Assembly: GCA_017745075.1 (NCBI GenBank)
Contig: JAGIAD010000003.1
Location: 124,001-188,000, forward strand
Direction of reading: 5' to 3'
Source: Sphingobacteriaceae bacterium
GTDB lineage: Bacteria > Bacteroidota > Bacteroidia > Sphingobacteriales > Sphingobacteriaceae
Length of the DNA: 64,000 nt
Within the stretch, counting starts at the first letter, position 1. Each line of letters begins with the position of its first letter. Below are positions 8,698 through 17,798 of this stretch, in pieces. Below the pieces are notes generated by a model. It ran no database searches. It worked only from the letters and a program-made list of their open reading frames with translations, and was not told the DNA's origin. The translations under genes were made by a program, and so were the position numbers.

Positions 8698-9112
8698 ATA
8701 CTCAGATTTAGGTTAAAATTGGTTCTGATTTCTGGAGAAAAAGGAAGGTCAATTGAGAAATTTCCATCTGCAAACAACAAGCTGGTTGTAATTTAACATT
8801 GGCCCATGCAGGTAATTTAATAAGTTGGCGCTCCTCCATTTTCTGGAATATTTGGTTTTATTACACGCCACAATTGCAGCGTTATGGTTAGATGATGATC
8901 ATTAATCGCCATAATAATAAACAATTGAATTGATTAATGCAACGAATTATGACAAACAGTTATTCTTTTTTGACATGCGATAGCATATCAATTCAATCGA
9001 TTGTTCTGGTTATAAGCAACAGATGGGGATTATATTGCTGAACGATAAATTTGATTTTCTCCGTTTCATTCTATAAATTGAGCCGGGTCTTGTCCAAACT
9101 CCATTAACCGTT
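8698..9112. other. Divergent intergenic region with an 11-bp inverted repeat
   Basis: This gap separates the minus-strand MFS gene from the plus-strand secreted-protein gene, so it should contain both promoters. It holds ATTGAATTGAT (8924-8934) and its exact complement ATCAATTCAAT (8987-8997), 52 bases apart, and a smaller palindrome ATGC-GATA-GCAT at 8975-8986. No coding signal is seen. Confidence 0.5.
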
Positions 9113-9862
9113 ATGAAAAGGTATCTTTTTATTGTCCTTTTAGCCATCTCTTTTTCAGTTCAGGCACAATCTAATGCCGGCAATTACAAATACATCATCG
9201 TGCCCGAGAAATTCAGTTTTCTTAAGCAGGTTAACAGATATGGCTTGAATACCCTTATCAAGTCATTTTTTGAGGAAAAAGGCTTTACTGTGTATTTTGA
9301 TAATGCAGAGATACCTCAGGAAATTGCAACCGACAGATGCAAGGCCCTGGTAGCAGATCTGCAGGAAAACAATACCATGTTTGTTACCAATGTTACCCTT
9401 CTGCTTAAAGATTGCAGGGGGGCAACAGTAATGCAGAGCAAGCCTGGCAAAAGCAGGGAGAAGGAGTATGAAACTTCCTATAACCTGGCATTAAAGGAAG
9501 CCCTGACATCATTTAACGATTTTAAATACGCAGCTGATAAGCCAACAGCAGTAACCAACACCGTGCCTGCCAATACAAACGCGGAGGTAAAAACTATACC
9601 ATTACCTGTTAATGAGCCGGTTGCAATCAAAACAGAAGCACAAGAAGCACTATTGTATGCACAGCCCATCAGCAATGGCTACCAGCTGATAGATGCAACA
9701 CCTAAAATTGTAATGACCCTGCTAAAAACCTCAGTTGAGGATTGTTATATTTCGAACAAGGACAATACTAACGGGATAGTTTTAAAAAAGAATGGAAATT
9801 GGTTCTTCGAGTATTACAAAAACAATGTTCTTGTTTCGGAAAAACTATCGATTAAATTTTAG
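9113..9862 (+). CDS. Exported protein of unknown function
   Basis: The 249-residue protein has a clear signal peptide ending in VQAQ, then a conserved-looking domain to about residue 140 (YKYIIVPEKFSFLKQVNRYGLNTLIKS type) with two cysteines, a Thr/Pro/Val-rich linker (about 140-185) and a small C-terminal beta-rich region. I recognise the general type as a hypothetical exported protein common in Bacteroidota, but not a named family. The cargo probably sits in the periplasm. It is monocistronic, with 415 bases of gap upstream and 384 downstream. No catalytic motif is apparent. Confidence 0.7.
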   Translation: MKRYLFIVLLAISFSVQAQSNAGNYKYIIVPEKFSFLKQVNRYGLNTLIKSFFEEKGFTVYFDNAEIPQEIATDRCKALVADLQENNTMFVTNVTLLLKDCRGATVMQSKPGKSREKEYETSYNLALKEALTSFNDFKYAADKPTAVTNTVPANTNAEVKTIPLPVNEPVAIKTEAQEALLYAQPISNGYQLIDATPKIVMTLLKTSVEDCYISNKDNTNGIVLKKNGNWFFEYYKNNVLVSEKLSIKF

Positions 9863-10246
9863 TCATCCTGAACCGTTAGGGTGACCTTTCGACCATAATT
9901 GAAATATCTTTACGTTTCAATCGCTATACTTTGTCCAAAGGTAGCAGTCTTATCCACTATCTTTCTCCTAATTGGAGGTCTGGATCTTGCTGCTCAAAGC
10001 CTTAAACTACTAACATATTGTTATCATTCCGGAATTTTAAGTGAGCACTCATCCGGAAAAATCAACCTATCTGCATAGATTCATCCGGAAAATGAACGCT
10101 TTTTCGCCCGATTTTTATACCCGTTTGTCGAGAATTAAGCTGTGTTGGTATAATTGACGGTTTTCTGCTGCAACGTTTCGTGGTTAGTGGCGTCTTATCT
10201 ACAAAAACAATCACAAAATATTATTTAAAAATATAAATACAGCATT
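9863..10246. other. Intergenic region with repeated TCATCCGGAAAA
   Basis: TCATCCGGAAAA occurs at 10049-10060 and 10081-10092, exactly 32 bases apart (about three helical turns), with a related CATTCCGGAA at 10025-10034. A small hairpin (ATTGAAAT / TTTCAAT) lies near 9898-9921. No reading frame is supported. The repeats precede the GIN-domain gene by about 155 bases and could be regulator sites. Confidence 0.4.
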
Positions 10247-10846
10247 ATGAAAACTTCAATCAAAACCCTAACAAAATCAGTATTGGCAGCTATCGTTTTA
10301 AGTTCTGCTATTTTCTCAACAAGTGTAATGGCTGGCGAGAAACAGCCTACCAAAATGTCGGCACCTAAAAATATCAGCCAGGTTATTGTAAGCGGAAATG
10401 TAGAAATTACATTGGTACAAGGAAAAAAAGAAAGTGTAAGCTATAATGATGACAATACCGGCAAAGTAAAAGTGATCCAGGATGGACATGCATTAAAAAT
10501 CAGTTCTGCTGATGGTAATACGGCTAAGATTACCGTTTATGTAAACAACATTTACAGAGTACAGGCTTCTGAAAATGCAGTGGTAAAAACTGCAGGTAAA
10601 TTAGATTCAAAATATCTTCAGTTATTCTTAAACGGAAACGCTACTGCCGAGATCAATTCAGATACAGAAAGCTTATACACTGTAATTGAAGACCGTGCAG
10701 ATTTAAAATTAAGCGGCGCCACCGGAGAACACATCTTGGTAATGGGAGCTACACCTAAATTAAATTTAGACAGATTTGCTGCAATGAAAACTAAAGTGAG
10801 CTCGCCAGTAACTGGCACCGAACAAACTGCCTCATTAGCAAAATAA
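10247..10846 (+). CDS. Exported GIN-domain (DUF2807) protein
   Basis: The 199-residue protein starts with a signal peptide ending SVMAGE. The body is a right-handed beta-helix-like repeat with the pattern ISQVIVSGNVEITLVQGKKESV, then ISSADGNTAKITVYV, VQASENAVVKT and LQLFLNGNATAEI, which is the head of DUF2807 ('putative auto-transporter adhesin, head GIN domain'). It is likely periplasmic or surface-attached; the molecular function of this family is not established. It is monocistronic and ends with a strong terminator 18 bases after the stop. It is slightly shorter than the usual two-lobed members, so the second lobe may be reduced. Confidence 0.75.
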   Translation: MKTSIKTLTKSVLAAIVLSSAIFSTSVMAGEKQPTKMSAPKNISQVIVSGNVEITLVQGKKESVSYNDDNTGKVKVIQDGHALKISSADGNTAKITVYVNNIYRVQASENAVVKTAGKLDSKYLQLFLNGNATAEINSDTESLYTVIEDRADLKLSGATGEHILVMGATPKLNLDRFAAMKTKVSSPVTGTEQTASLAK

Positions 10847-10863
10847 GTTCTTTAACAAAATTT

Positions 10864-10900
10864 AAAACGGGCGGCAAGAATAATTTTGCCGCCCGTTTTT
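10864..10900 (+). terminator. Rho-independent terminator after the GIN-domain gene
   Basis: A 14-bp perfect stem (10864-10877 with 10886-10899, core CGGGCGGCAA) with an 8-base loop ends in a T-run. Confidence 0.9.
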
Positions 10901-11032
10901 GTTTTCAGTGATTGAATAAAATCTTAAATTATTCCATTTGCATCAACAGCTATTTCTGCTCTTCAAATCCATCTTATCATTTTCGTACACATTAATTAAA
11001 TAAATCCACCCGTGTTTTTTTACCTTTAAAGC

Positions 11033-11848
11033 ATGAATAAGTTTGTCATTTCCGAAATCAATATTTATCCCATCAAATCGCTGGGAGGCATCAGTTTACA
11101 GGAAGCAAAACTTGAAGAAAGAGGCTTACAATATGATAGGAGATGGATGCTTGTTGATGAGGAAGGTATATTCATTACCCAACGGAAACATTTCGAACTG
11201 GCCCTGTTACAGGTAAATATTCATGATGATAAATTAAGCGTTTCCCATAAAACATTACCTGAGCACAGTATTTCCTTTTCTTTGGATGAAGATACCGGAG
11301 AACAGATTTCAGTTGTAATCTGGAACGACACTGCTACGGCCCTTGAGGTAAATAAAACGGTAAGCCATTGGTTTTCTGATTTCCTGAAGTTTAAAGTGAA
11401 GTTGGTAAAAATGCCTTTAACTGAAAAGCGATTGGTTGATCGCGATTATGCCTCGAATAATGAAATAGTGAGCTTTGCCGATGGTTACCCTTGCCTGATC
11501 ATAGGCCAGTCTTCGCTTAACAGACTGAATGAAAAACTCTCAGAACCAATCCTCATGGACCGTTTCCGTCCAAATTTTGTTTTTACCGGAGGTGAGCCGC
11601 ACATTGAAGACGGCTTTAAAGATTTTTATATCGGCGAAGTTTTATTTTCAGCCGTAAAACCATGTGCGAGGTGTGTGCTCATTACGATTGATCAGCAAAC
11701 CGGCGAGAAAGGACAGGAACCGCTAAGAACACTGGCCAGCTACCGGACAGTAGGCAAAAAAATCATGTTCGGACAGAACCTGCTTCATCATCATTTAGGT
11801 AGCATACAGGTTGGTGACGAGTTGAAGGTTAAAAATTGGAAGGACTGA
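11033..11848 (+). CDS. MOSC domain protein (YcbX-like)
   Basis: The 271-residue protein begins with the MOSC N-terminal beta-barrel (INIYPIKSLGGISLQEAKLEERGLQYDRRW type) and carries the MOSC domain from about residue 130, with DRFRPNFV and the cofactor-ligand region KPCARC (Cys211, Cys214). The family binds the sulfurated molybdenum cofactor and reduces N-hydroxylated compounds, such as hydroxylated purine base analogues in E. coli YcbX. Compared with YcbX, the C-terminal ferredoxin domain is absent, so electrons must come from a separate protein. It is cytoplasmic, monocistronic and convergent with the GH2 gene. Confidence 0.88.
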   Translation: MNKFVISEINIYPIKSLGGISLQEAKLEERGLQYDRRWMLVDEEGIFITQRKHFELALLQVNIHDDKLSVSHKTLPEHSISFSLDEDTGEQISVVIWNDTATALEVNKTVSHWFSDFLKFKVKLVKMPLTEKRLVDRDYASNNEIVSFADGYPCLIIGQSSLNRLNEKLSEPILMDRFRPNFVFTGGEPHIEDGFKDFYIGEVLFSAVKPCARCVLITIDQQTGEKGQEPLRTLASYRTVGKKIMFGQNLLHHHLGSIQVGDELKVKNWKD

Positions 11849-12015
11849 GTGAAGAACTAGTGCAGTTAAGATGATTATTCAGCGAAAGATACCGTTTTTT
11901 TTTATATGAATTAAAGGTTCTCGATCGGTGTATGGCCAATATAGCTAATACCAATAGAGGTACTTGCCGGCAGGCAACATCGGCCGAAGTTAACCTAAAC
12001 TAAACTCAAAATGAA

Positions 12016-12209
12016 CCCTGGCTTTACCTTTCAGGTAATGAATGAGGTAAGGCCAGGGTAAAGAATTGGTAAGCATGGGGTTAACCTGGGGTTAACTTGG
12101 TGTACAGAAAAGGTAAACAAGAGGTAAAGAAAAGGTAAACAAAAGGTACAGAAAGGGTAAAGAATAGGTAGAGAAAGGTAAACAAGGGGGTAAAGAAAGG
12201 TAAACAAAA
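12016..12209 (+). repeat. Hairpin plus purine-rich degenerate tandem repeat
   Basis: In the 442-base gap between the convergent MOSC and GH2 genes, a 13-bp stem (12016-12028 with 12046-12058, one G-T pair) is followed by about 14 degenerate copies, each 9 to 13 bases, of AGGTAAANAAA up to 12209. The strand is nearly free of pyrimidines over the last 100 bases. Units differ in length, so this is not a CRISPR. No gene is seen in the rest of the gap. Confidence 0.6.
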
Positions 12210-12290
12210 CTCTGCTGCCATTTACTTAAAAATCATTAGCCCGGATTGATATACAGGCTAATGACTTAGTAATTTACAGATTGATACTGC

Positions 12291-14144
12291 TTATTGCTTT
12301 ACCGGCACATTGATCTGATAAAGTTTATCGTGCAAGGCTTTCATCTGCGCTTCCGAAAATTTGATCTCTTTTCTGTCATAAGTCATCAAGCCATTGGTTT
12401 CTACCTCTACATCGGTAGTTTGGGTATATACTCCGGCAGAGAGCCCTAAGGGGATTAATTCTGTTAAACGTTTCATAAACTGGGCATATTTATTAAACAG
12501 GTCTGTTTTGTTCTTAAAACTCTGGTAACCCCAGTTATTCTTCTGTTGCCACACATGGCCATCAACAGGAAGACCGAGCCCCCCAAATTCGCCAAGTACA
12601 AGGGCATAATCTTTTCCAAAATAATCAGGACTAGGCATGGCCGGATGTGGGTAATTGTGCAGATCGATCATATCGCCTACCGGATAAAAATTACCTCCAC
12701 TGGCCGTATTCACTAACCTTGAAGGGTCTTTCTCTTTTGTCCATTTGGCAATTTCTACGGTTTTAAACTGGCCCCAGGCCTCGTTAAAAGGTGTCCATAC
12801 TATGATTGAGGGCACATTATAAAGTGCATCGATAATGGCATTCCACTCTTTTTTGTAATATCCTTCAGATTCGGCACTTCTGTTTTTATCCGATCCATGA
12901 TCTAAAACACCAGGACGGTTTTCCCAGCCGTTACCCAGGTCGCCGCTTGGCATATCCTGCCAAACCAACATACCTGCTTTATCGCAATAGTAATACCAGC
13001 GTGCAGGCTCTACTTTAATGTGTTTTCTAATCATGTTAAAACCCATTTCCTTGGTTTTATCTATATCGAACTTCAGGGCTGCATCTGTTGGCGCGGTATA
13101 AAGCCCATCTGGCCACCAACCCTGATCTAAGGGACCATACTGAAAAACAAACGCATTGTTTAACAGCATGCGCTGAATACCGTTCTGATCTTTACCTATG
13201 GAGGTTTTGCGCATGGCAAAATAACTTTTCACTTCATCTACCTTTTTATTGTTAGCAATCAGCTCAACTTTAAGGTCGTATAAAAATGGATTTTTAGGAC
13301 TCCAGAGCTTTGGGTTCGCAATTTTTAAACTGATGGCGCCACTGCCATCAGCAACCTGTTCAGCCACTTTTGTAGTACCATCCCATGCCGAAACCTTAAC
13401 CTGATTGCCTGCACCGGCTCCCATTAAAATTGGCGTAACGGCTACCGTTTGCTGATCGATATCTGGTGTTATTTTAATATGATCGATACGTGCTTTATTT
13501 ACGGCTTCAATCCATACCGTTTGCCAGATGCCGGTTACAGGGGTATACCAGATACCTTCCGGTTTTTTCACCTGTTTTCCCCTTGGCTGAGGACCCTCAT
13601 CAGTAGGGTCCCAGACTTCTACAGTTAAAGTTTGATTTCCGTTCTTGTTTAAAAATGGGGTAATGTTAAAACTGAAAGGATCGAAACCGCCTTCATGTTT
13701 ACCAACTTCTTTACCGTTGATACTCACGGTGCTCCTCCAGTCAACCGCACCGAAATGAAGCAAAATTTCTTTGCCTTTCATATTTGCAGGTACAGTAAAG
13801 CTGGTTTTGTACCAAAGCAGGCTATCTTTACCAACCGTTTTGCCAACACCAGACAGTGAAGATTCTACGGCAAAGGGAACCAGAATTTTACCCTGGTTAA
13901 TGGCCGGACGCTGCGATTTTTCGGAGATGGCATAATCCCAAAGCCCGTTTAAGTTTTTCCAGTTACCGGTTCGCTCAAACTGAGGGCGGGGATATTCTGG
14001 CAAAACATTTTTAGGATTAACTTCCTGTGCCCATGGTGAAGAGATTTTCCCTCCTACCGCCGACCACGATTTGTTTTGCTGCTGCGCAGAAAGGGAAAGC
14101 GAGAGTCCCAGCAGCGAGAAAAGGATTGATACTTTTTTGTTCAT
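12291..14144 (-). CDS. Exported glycoside hydrolase family 2 enzyme
   Basis: The 617-residue protein has a signal peptide ending LSAQ. The order of domains is GH2 sugar-binding jelly roll (about 50-220; WYKTSFTVPANMKGKEILLHFGAVDW), Ig-like sandwich (about 220-315) and the TIM barrel (315-610). The acid/base Glu455 is in FNEAWGQF and the nucleophile Glu519 in LGEFGG. It removes terminal beta-linked sugars (galactose, mannose, glucuronate or arabinose; the sequence does not tell which) in the periplasm. It is the last gene of the minus-strand polysaccharide-utilisation series, 266 bases beyond the GH5 gene with a palindromic repeat between, so it could be a separate transcript. Confidence 0.88.
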   Translation of the reverse strand: MNKKVSILFSLLGLSLSLSAQQQNKSWSAVGGKISSPWAQEVNPKNVLPEYPRPQFERTGNWKNLNGLWDYAISEKSQRPAINQGKILVPFAVESSLSGVGKTVGKDSLLWYKTSFTVPANMKGKEILLHFGAVDWRSTVSINGKEVGKHEGGFDPFSFNITPFLNKNGNQTLTVEVWDPTDEGPQPRGKQVKKPEGIWYTPVTGIWQTVWIEAVNKARIDHIKITPDIDQQTVAVTPILMGAGAGNQVKVSAWDGTTKVAEQVADGSGAISLKIANPKLWSPKNPFLYDLKVELIANNKKVDEVKSYFAMRKTSIGKDQNGIQRMLLNNAFVFQYGPLDQGWWPDGLYTAPTDAALKFDIDKTKEMGFNMIRKHIKVEPARWYYYCDKAGMLVWQDMPSGDLGNGWENRPGVLDHGSDKNRSAESEGYYKKEWNAIIDALYNVPSIIVWTPFNEAWGQFKTVEIAKWTKEKDPSRLVNTASGGNFYPVGDMIDLHNYPHPAMPSPDYFGKDYALVLGEFGGLGLPVDGHVWQQKNNWGYQSFKNKTDLFNKYAQFMKRLTELIPLGLSAGVYTQTTDVEVETNGLMTYDRKEIKFSEAQMKALHDKLYQINVPVKQ

Positions 14145-14308
14145 TGGTTTAAATTTGTGTGTTAAAGTTGAGTTTCTTCAATGCCAATAAGTTAATTATT
14201 AACAATTGTCAGTCTGTCCAAAGGACTCCTTTGGAGAGCTTGTCGAAGACTTCACTATAAGGTTTGACCTTCGGTCCAGCTATCAAATGACAGATTCTTA
14301 TGAACAAG

Positions 14309-14403
14309 TCGTCATTGCGAGAAGGCTTTTTCAGCCGACGAAGCAATCTTTATGGCAAGGATTACCAGCATGAAAGATTGCTTCGTGCCTCGCAATAATG
14401 ATG
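14309..14403. repeat. REP-like palindromic intergenic repeat, copy 1
   Basis: This segment starts with CGTCATTGCGAG, contains GACGAAGCAATCTTT and its complement AAAGATTGCTTCGT, and ends with the complement of the start. A close copy lies at 23917-24014. A further small palindrome (CCAAAGGA-C-TCCTTTGG) sits near 14220. Confidence 0.75.
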
Positions 14404-14410
14404 TCTTGCT

Positions 14411-15490
14411 TTATTTATTATTAAGTTTTTTTATTAAGTTAACCTCATCCATACGGTACGGGGTACCATCAGGCTGAAAGATTTCGTGAAACCACTCTAT
14501 CGGATCAGAACCATCGGCAAGTGGGGTATCCCAGGCATATTTGGTATTGGTTTTACCAGCAGCAAAACCCCAGTTTATAGCGCCAACATTTTCATTTTTT
14601 AGCATTGGCAAAATGTTAGCAAAGCGGCTATTGCGCGATCGGGCCATATATTCGGTACAGATTAATGGCCTGCCGCTGGCTTTTAACAGGTCGATGGTTC
14701 TTTGATGCCATTCTGGGGCCTCATAGTTATGGTAGGTTACAATATCTGAGTTGGCCAGCTGTATTTCGTTAAGTTTTTCGAAACCCCAGCTCCATAACCC
14801 GATAGAAATAGGCTGATCCGGATTAACCGACCTTGCCCAGCTAATGGTTTTGGTTAACAAAGGTATGGTGGCTTCTAACTTTCCGCTGTTTCCGGGTTCG
14901 TTGTATAAATCCCAAAGTAAAATTCTTTTATCGTGTGCAAAATGACCAAGCACATCTTTCACATATTTTTCGAGTTCGGGAAAATTTGCTTCTTCTTTAA
15001 AGGCAGGATCGCCAGGATCTTGCAACCAGCCCGAGTTGTGAACACCCGTTTTAGGCTCGGGCTGTTTACCAATAGTTGAAGTTTTATTCCAGCAATCGTC
15101 GAAAAAGACAAACATAGGTTTAATACCATGTTTTTGGGTAATGGTTAAAAATTGATCCATTCTCTTTTTAAAACCTTCAGGGTCCTGGCTCCAGGCTTTA
15201 CTGAACAGGAATACGCGCAGCGTGTTAAAGCCAATTCCTTCGGCCCAGCCCAGTTCCTTATCAATCAGATCGGGCGAAAAGGTATCGGCCTGCCACATTT
15301 CCAACTGGTTAATGGCATTAGCAGGAATATAGTTAGCACCTGTTAACCATTTATGTTCTTTATACCAGGCATTGGCTTTTTCTATTGACCATACCTTTGC
15401 AGGCCCGGTATTTTTTTTGGTTTTTTGTGCAAAGCCCATGCTGATGTTAAGGCTCAATACAGCAAGTAGCGCATAGTTTTTTAAATTCAT
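14411..15490 (-). CDS. Exported glycoside hydrolase family 5 enzyme
   Basis: The 359-residue protein has a signal peptide ending MGFAQ. A TIM barrel follows, with WLTGANYIPANAINQLEMW at the first strand, FNTLRVFLF, the acid/base Glu198 in DLYNEPGN and the nucleophile Glu280 in ICTEYMAR, the expected spacing for GH5 in clan GH-A. It is an endo- or exo-acting beta-glycosidase working on a hemicellulose or related glycan in the periplasm; the subfamily cannot be set by eye. It follows the first GH43 gene by 16 bases, so they are probably cotranscribed. Confidence 0.85.
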   Translation of the reverse strand: MNLKNYALLAVLSLNISMGFAQKTKKNTGPAKVWSIEKANAWYKEHKWLTGANYIPANAINQLEMWQADTFSPDLIDKELGWAEGIGFNTLRVFLFSKAWSQDPEGFKKRMDQFLTITQKHGIKPMFVFFDDCWNKTSTIGKQPEPKTGVHNSGWLQDPGDPAFKEEANFPELEKYVKDVLGHFAHDKRILLWDLYNEPGNSGKLEATIPLLTKTISWARSVNPDQPISIGLWSWGFEKLNEIQLANSDIVTYHNYEAPEWHQRTIDLLKASGRPLICTEYMARSRNSRFANILPMLKNENVGAINWGFAAGKTNTKYAWDTPLADGSDPIEWFHEIFQPDGTPYRMDEVNLIKKLNNK

Positions 15491-15506
15491 ATCGGTATTT
15501 ATCTGG

Positions 15507-16547
15507 TTATTTTTTATTTCGGTTTGATGGTGATGTTAAGCTCAACCCTGCTTTTACCGGAGTTCCAAAATCTGGTGTTCCATCGGTATTCCAGCTGAAT
15601 TTTTGGGCCCGGGGCGAGCGGAAACCTCCGCAGCCCTGGCCCGGTTTATCATTGGCATGATATAGGATCCAATCTTCTTTTCCATCCGGCGACTTAAAAA
15701 ATGAGTTATGGCCCGGCGCATAAACACCGTCTTTTGGCGATTGCTGAAAAACAGGTTGATCTGATTTTGTCCAGGAAGCAGGGTCGAGCAGATTGCTTTT
15801 AGCCGAAGCGGAAAGCATACCCAAAGCATAAAAATCTGTCCAACAGCCACTGGCAGAATAAATGACAAATATCTTATCGCCGTGCAGCAAAAACTGGGGC
15901 CCTTCATTTACATCAACGTGCGCTCCCCCACCAAGGTCTCCGATTTTTTCCCAGCTAAATTTGGGTATAGAAATCTTTACGCGTTTGCCCTCTACTGTCC
16001 AGGGATTTTTAAGCCTGGCAATGAAAATTTCCTGCTTTCCGTTTTCATCTCCCTCCCATCCTGACCATATCATATACAACTGGCCTTTAAAATCGATCAC
16101 ATCGCCATCAATAGCCCATTTATCGGTCGGATCGGCAATTTTGCCTTTAAATATCCACTCTCCTTTCATCGGATCGGCCGAAGCATTTTCTAAGACATAC
16201 ATACGATGGTTTTCGTTTCTTCCATCATCGGCGGCAAAATAGGCGTACCATTTCCCCCTTAAAAACATCACTTCTGGCGCCCAGATTTCTTTACTGTACA
16301 AAGTACCAGCAGGTGCACGCCAAATGGTTTTGCGCTCCGCATCTTTTAAACCATCTAAGGTTTTGGTTTTCCAAAGATCTACCCGGTTTCCGGTGGTGTG
16401 GGTATAATAATAAAAACCGTCTTTATAATAACTATAAGGGTCGGCACCGGATGGCAATAAAGGATTGGTAAATGTTTGAGCATATAGGCCCGCCACCTTT
16501 AACAGGCATAAAACGATAAGCAGATATTTTATTTTCAAAGTATTCAT
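15507..16547 (-). CDS. Exported glycoside hydrolase family 43 enzyme (first)
   Basis: I chose the ATG at 16547 (MNTLKIKYLLIVLCLLK), which gives a 346-residue protein with a normal signal peptide ending GLYAQ; a start 36 bases upstream adds only a charged leader. The five-bladed propeller shows blade starts GADPYSYYKDGFYYY (with the base Asp), WAPEVMFLRGKWYAYFAAD, AIDGDVIDFKGQLYMIWSG (modulating Asp) and EGPQFLLHGDKIFVIYSAS (acid Glu). GH43 enzymes are alpha-L-arabinofuranosidases, beta-xylosidases or arabinanases. A candidate operator with 21-bp spaced half-sites lies 53-83 bases upstream, so this gene may begin its own transcript reading into GH5. Confidence 0.88.
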   Translation of the reverse strand: MNTLKIKYLLIVLCLLKVAGLYAQTFTNPLLPSGADPYSYYKDGFYYYTHTTGNRVDLWKTKTLDGLKDAERKTIWRAPAGTLYSKEIWAPEVMFLRGKWYAYFAADDGRNENHRMYVLENASADPMKGEWIFKGKIADPTDKWAIDGDVIDFKGQLYMIWSGWEGDENGKQEIFIARLKNPWTVEGKRVKISIPKFSWEKIGDLGGGAHVDVNEGPQFLLHGDKIFVIYSASGCWTDFYALGMLSASAKSNLLDPASWTKSDQPVFQQSPKDGVYAPGHNSFFKSPDGKEDWILYHANDKPGQGCGGFRSPRAQKFSWNTDGTPDFGTPVKAGLSLTSPSNRNKK

Positions 16548-16599
16548 TTTGTTAATTTTAAAAAAAGGGATTTCTTCTCTCAAATCCGCTCAATTTTAT

Positions 16600-16630
16600 C
16601 TCAATATTTCTACATATGGAATCAATTTAA
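16600..16630. promoter_or_regulatory. Candidate operator, direct repeat with 21-bp spacing (site C)
   Basis: Half-sites CTCAATATTTCTAC (16600-16613) and ATCAATTTA (from 16621) are 21 bases apart and match sites at 23746 and 24875 in both sequence and spacing. It lies upstream of the first GH43 gene and touches the stop codon of the second. The AraC-output regulator of this locus is the natural candidate to bind it. Confidence 0.5.
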
Positions 16631-17607
16631 TCCTGGAAAACTTTTGCCCTACCTTGCATTAAAAACCGAAAACTTTCAGTGTCGATCTGCATACGGTAAC
16701 TGCCGTGTTTATCTTTTACAAAACCAGCTTTTATAATAGCAGTAGCCCTTGGCGATACTTTGTGATTGGAATAATGGGTATGAAAAACATATTGTAATAC
16801 TCCCTTTTTATCGGTAAAAAAATCGCCGTGCCCCGTGCCGTTTATTTGCAATAACTTTTTACTGATGATGGGATTGCCTGTATATTTTAACCATGGCCCT
16901 CCGGGCGAGCCTGAAGTGGCATAACCCACTGCATAATCGGGATTTCTGAAATCGTTTGCCGAGTAAAACAGATAATATAGGTTGTTCTTTTTAATTACTG
17001 TTGGTCCTTCGGTTACCGGCCAATCTGTTTTTGCGGTATTTTCCCAGGGTTCAGTTCCTGCTAAACAAAACTTTGCTGTTCCGGGGATTACATCAGAAAA
17101 ATCATCCTTCAGTTCTGCTACAAAAATCCGGTTGCCATGGTCGAGCTTCACATGATAGAGGTAATTTTTTCCGTCGGTATCGGTAAATACAAATGGATCG
17201 ATCTGTTTCCCTGTACCAGTTATTGCTTTTAATTCTTGCTGTACGAAAGGGCCTGTTGGGCTATTACTATGGGCAATTGCAATCTGCTCATCAGCGGTAT
17301 AGGCCATATAATAGGTTTTATCTCTTTTAAATACCTGTGGAGCCCAAAAACCCTTACTGCCAAAGGCATCACCTTTTTTTAATGCAAACCCGTTATTTTC
17401 TGATTTTTTGTTCCAGGTTATAAGGTCGTTTGACGAATAAACCAAAAAACCCTGATCGCTGCTGGTACCATATAAATAGTAAACGCCTTTATCTAAGAAA
17501 ATAGTGGGGTCGGCTAAATAAATGGTATCGTTTAGTTGCTTAGCAAGTACGCTTTTACCAATAAAAAATATGAAGAAGCTTAAAAAAAAGGCAAAAAGAT
17601 ATTTCAT
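16627..17607 (-). CDS. Exported glycoside hydrolase family 43 enzyme (second)
   Basis: The 326-residue protein has a signal peptide (MKYLFAFFLSFFIFFIGKSVLA). GH43 propeller landmarks are LADPTIFLDKGVYYLYGTS (base Asp), WAPQVFKRDKTYYMAYTAD, QIDPFVFTDTDGKNYLYHV (modulating Asp) and TEGPTVIKKNNLYYLFYSA (acid Glu). It should release arabinose or xylose from side chains or oligosaccharides in the periplasm. It is 79 bases upstream of the other GH43 gene, and both share only modest similarity, so they belong to different subfamilies rather than a recent duplication. A palindromic repeat separates it from the DUF3823 gene. Confidence 0.88.
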   Translation of the reverse strand: MKYLFAFFLSFFIFFIGKSVLAKQLNDTIYLADPTIFLDKGVYYLYGTSSDQGFLVYSSNDLITWNKKSENNGFALKKGDAFGSKGFWAPQVFKRDKTYYMAYTADEQIAIAHSNSPTGPFVQQELKAITGTGKQIDPFVFTDTDGKNYLYHVKLDHGNRIFVAELKDDFSDVIPGTAKFCLAGTEPWENTAKTDWPVTEGPTVIKKNNLYYLFYSANDFRNPDYAVGYATSGSPGGPWLKYTGNPIISKKLLQINGTGHGDFFTDKKGVLQYVFHTHYSNHKVSPRATAIIKAGFVKDKHGSYRMQIDTESFRFLMQGRAKVFQD

Positions 17608-17660
17608 TTAATATAATTAGCTAAGGGTAAGATATTGATTATTAACAATACTTCGATTGA

Positions 17661-17751
17661 TCGTCATTCCCAACTTGATTGGGAATCTTGTGTCCAATGA
17701 TTAGATTGGTTACATGCGCATTAAGATTCCCGCCTGCGCGGGAATGACGGT
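17661..17751. repeat. Palindromic intergenic repeat with CGTCATTCCC ends
   Basis: The segment runs from TCGTCATTCCC to GGGAATGACGG and contains two hairpins: ATTCCCAA with TTGGGAAT, and ATTCCCGC with GCGGGAAT. It lies between the DUF3823 gene and the second GH43 gene, inside the polysaccharide-utilisation series. Confidence 0.7.
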
Positions 17752-17798
17752 ACGATTAGAATAAGTACAGTTTTAAGTTCTAAAACACCTTCCCTATT

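Noticed and set aside
12016..12209. CRISPR-like array
   Set aside because: Units are 9-13 bases with no unique spacers, and there are no cas genes in the window.
15862..16242. Plus-strand frames of 60-126 codons opposite the GH43 gene
   Set aside because: They mirror conserved propeller blades on the other strand and have no independent features.
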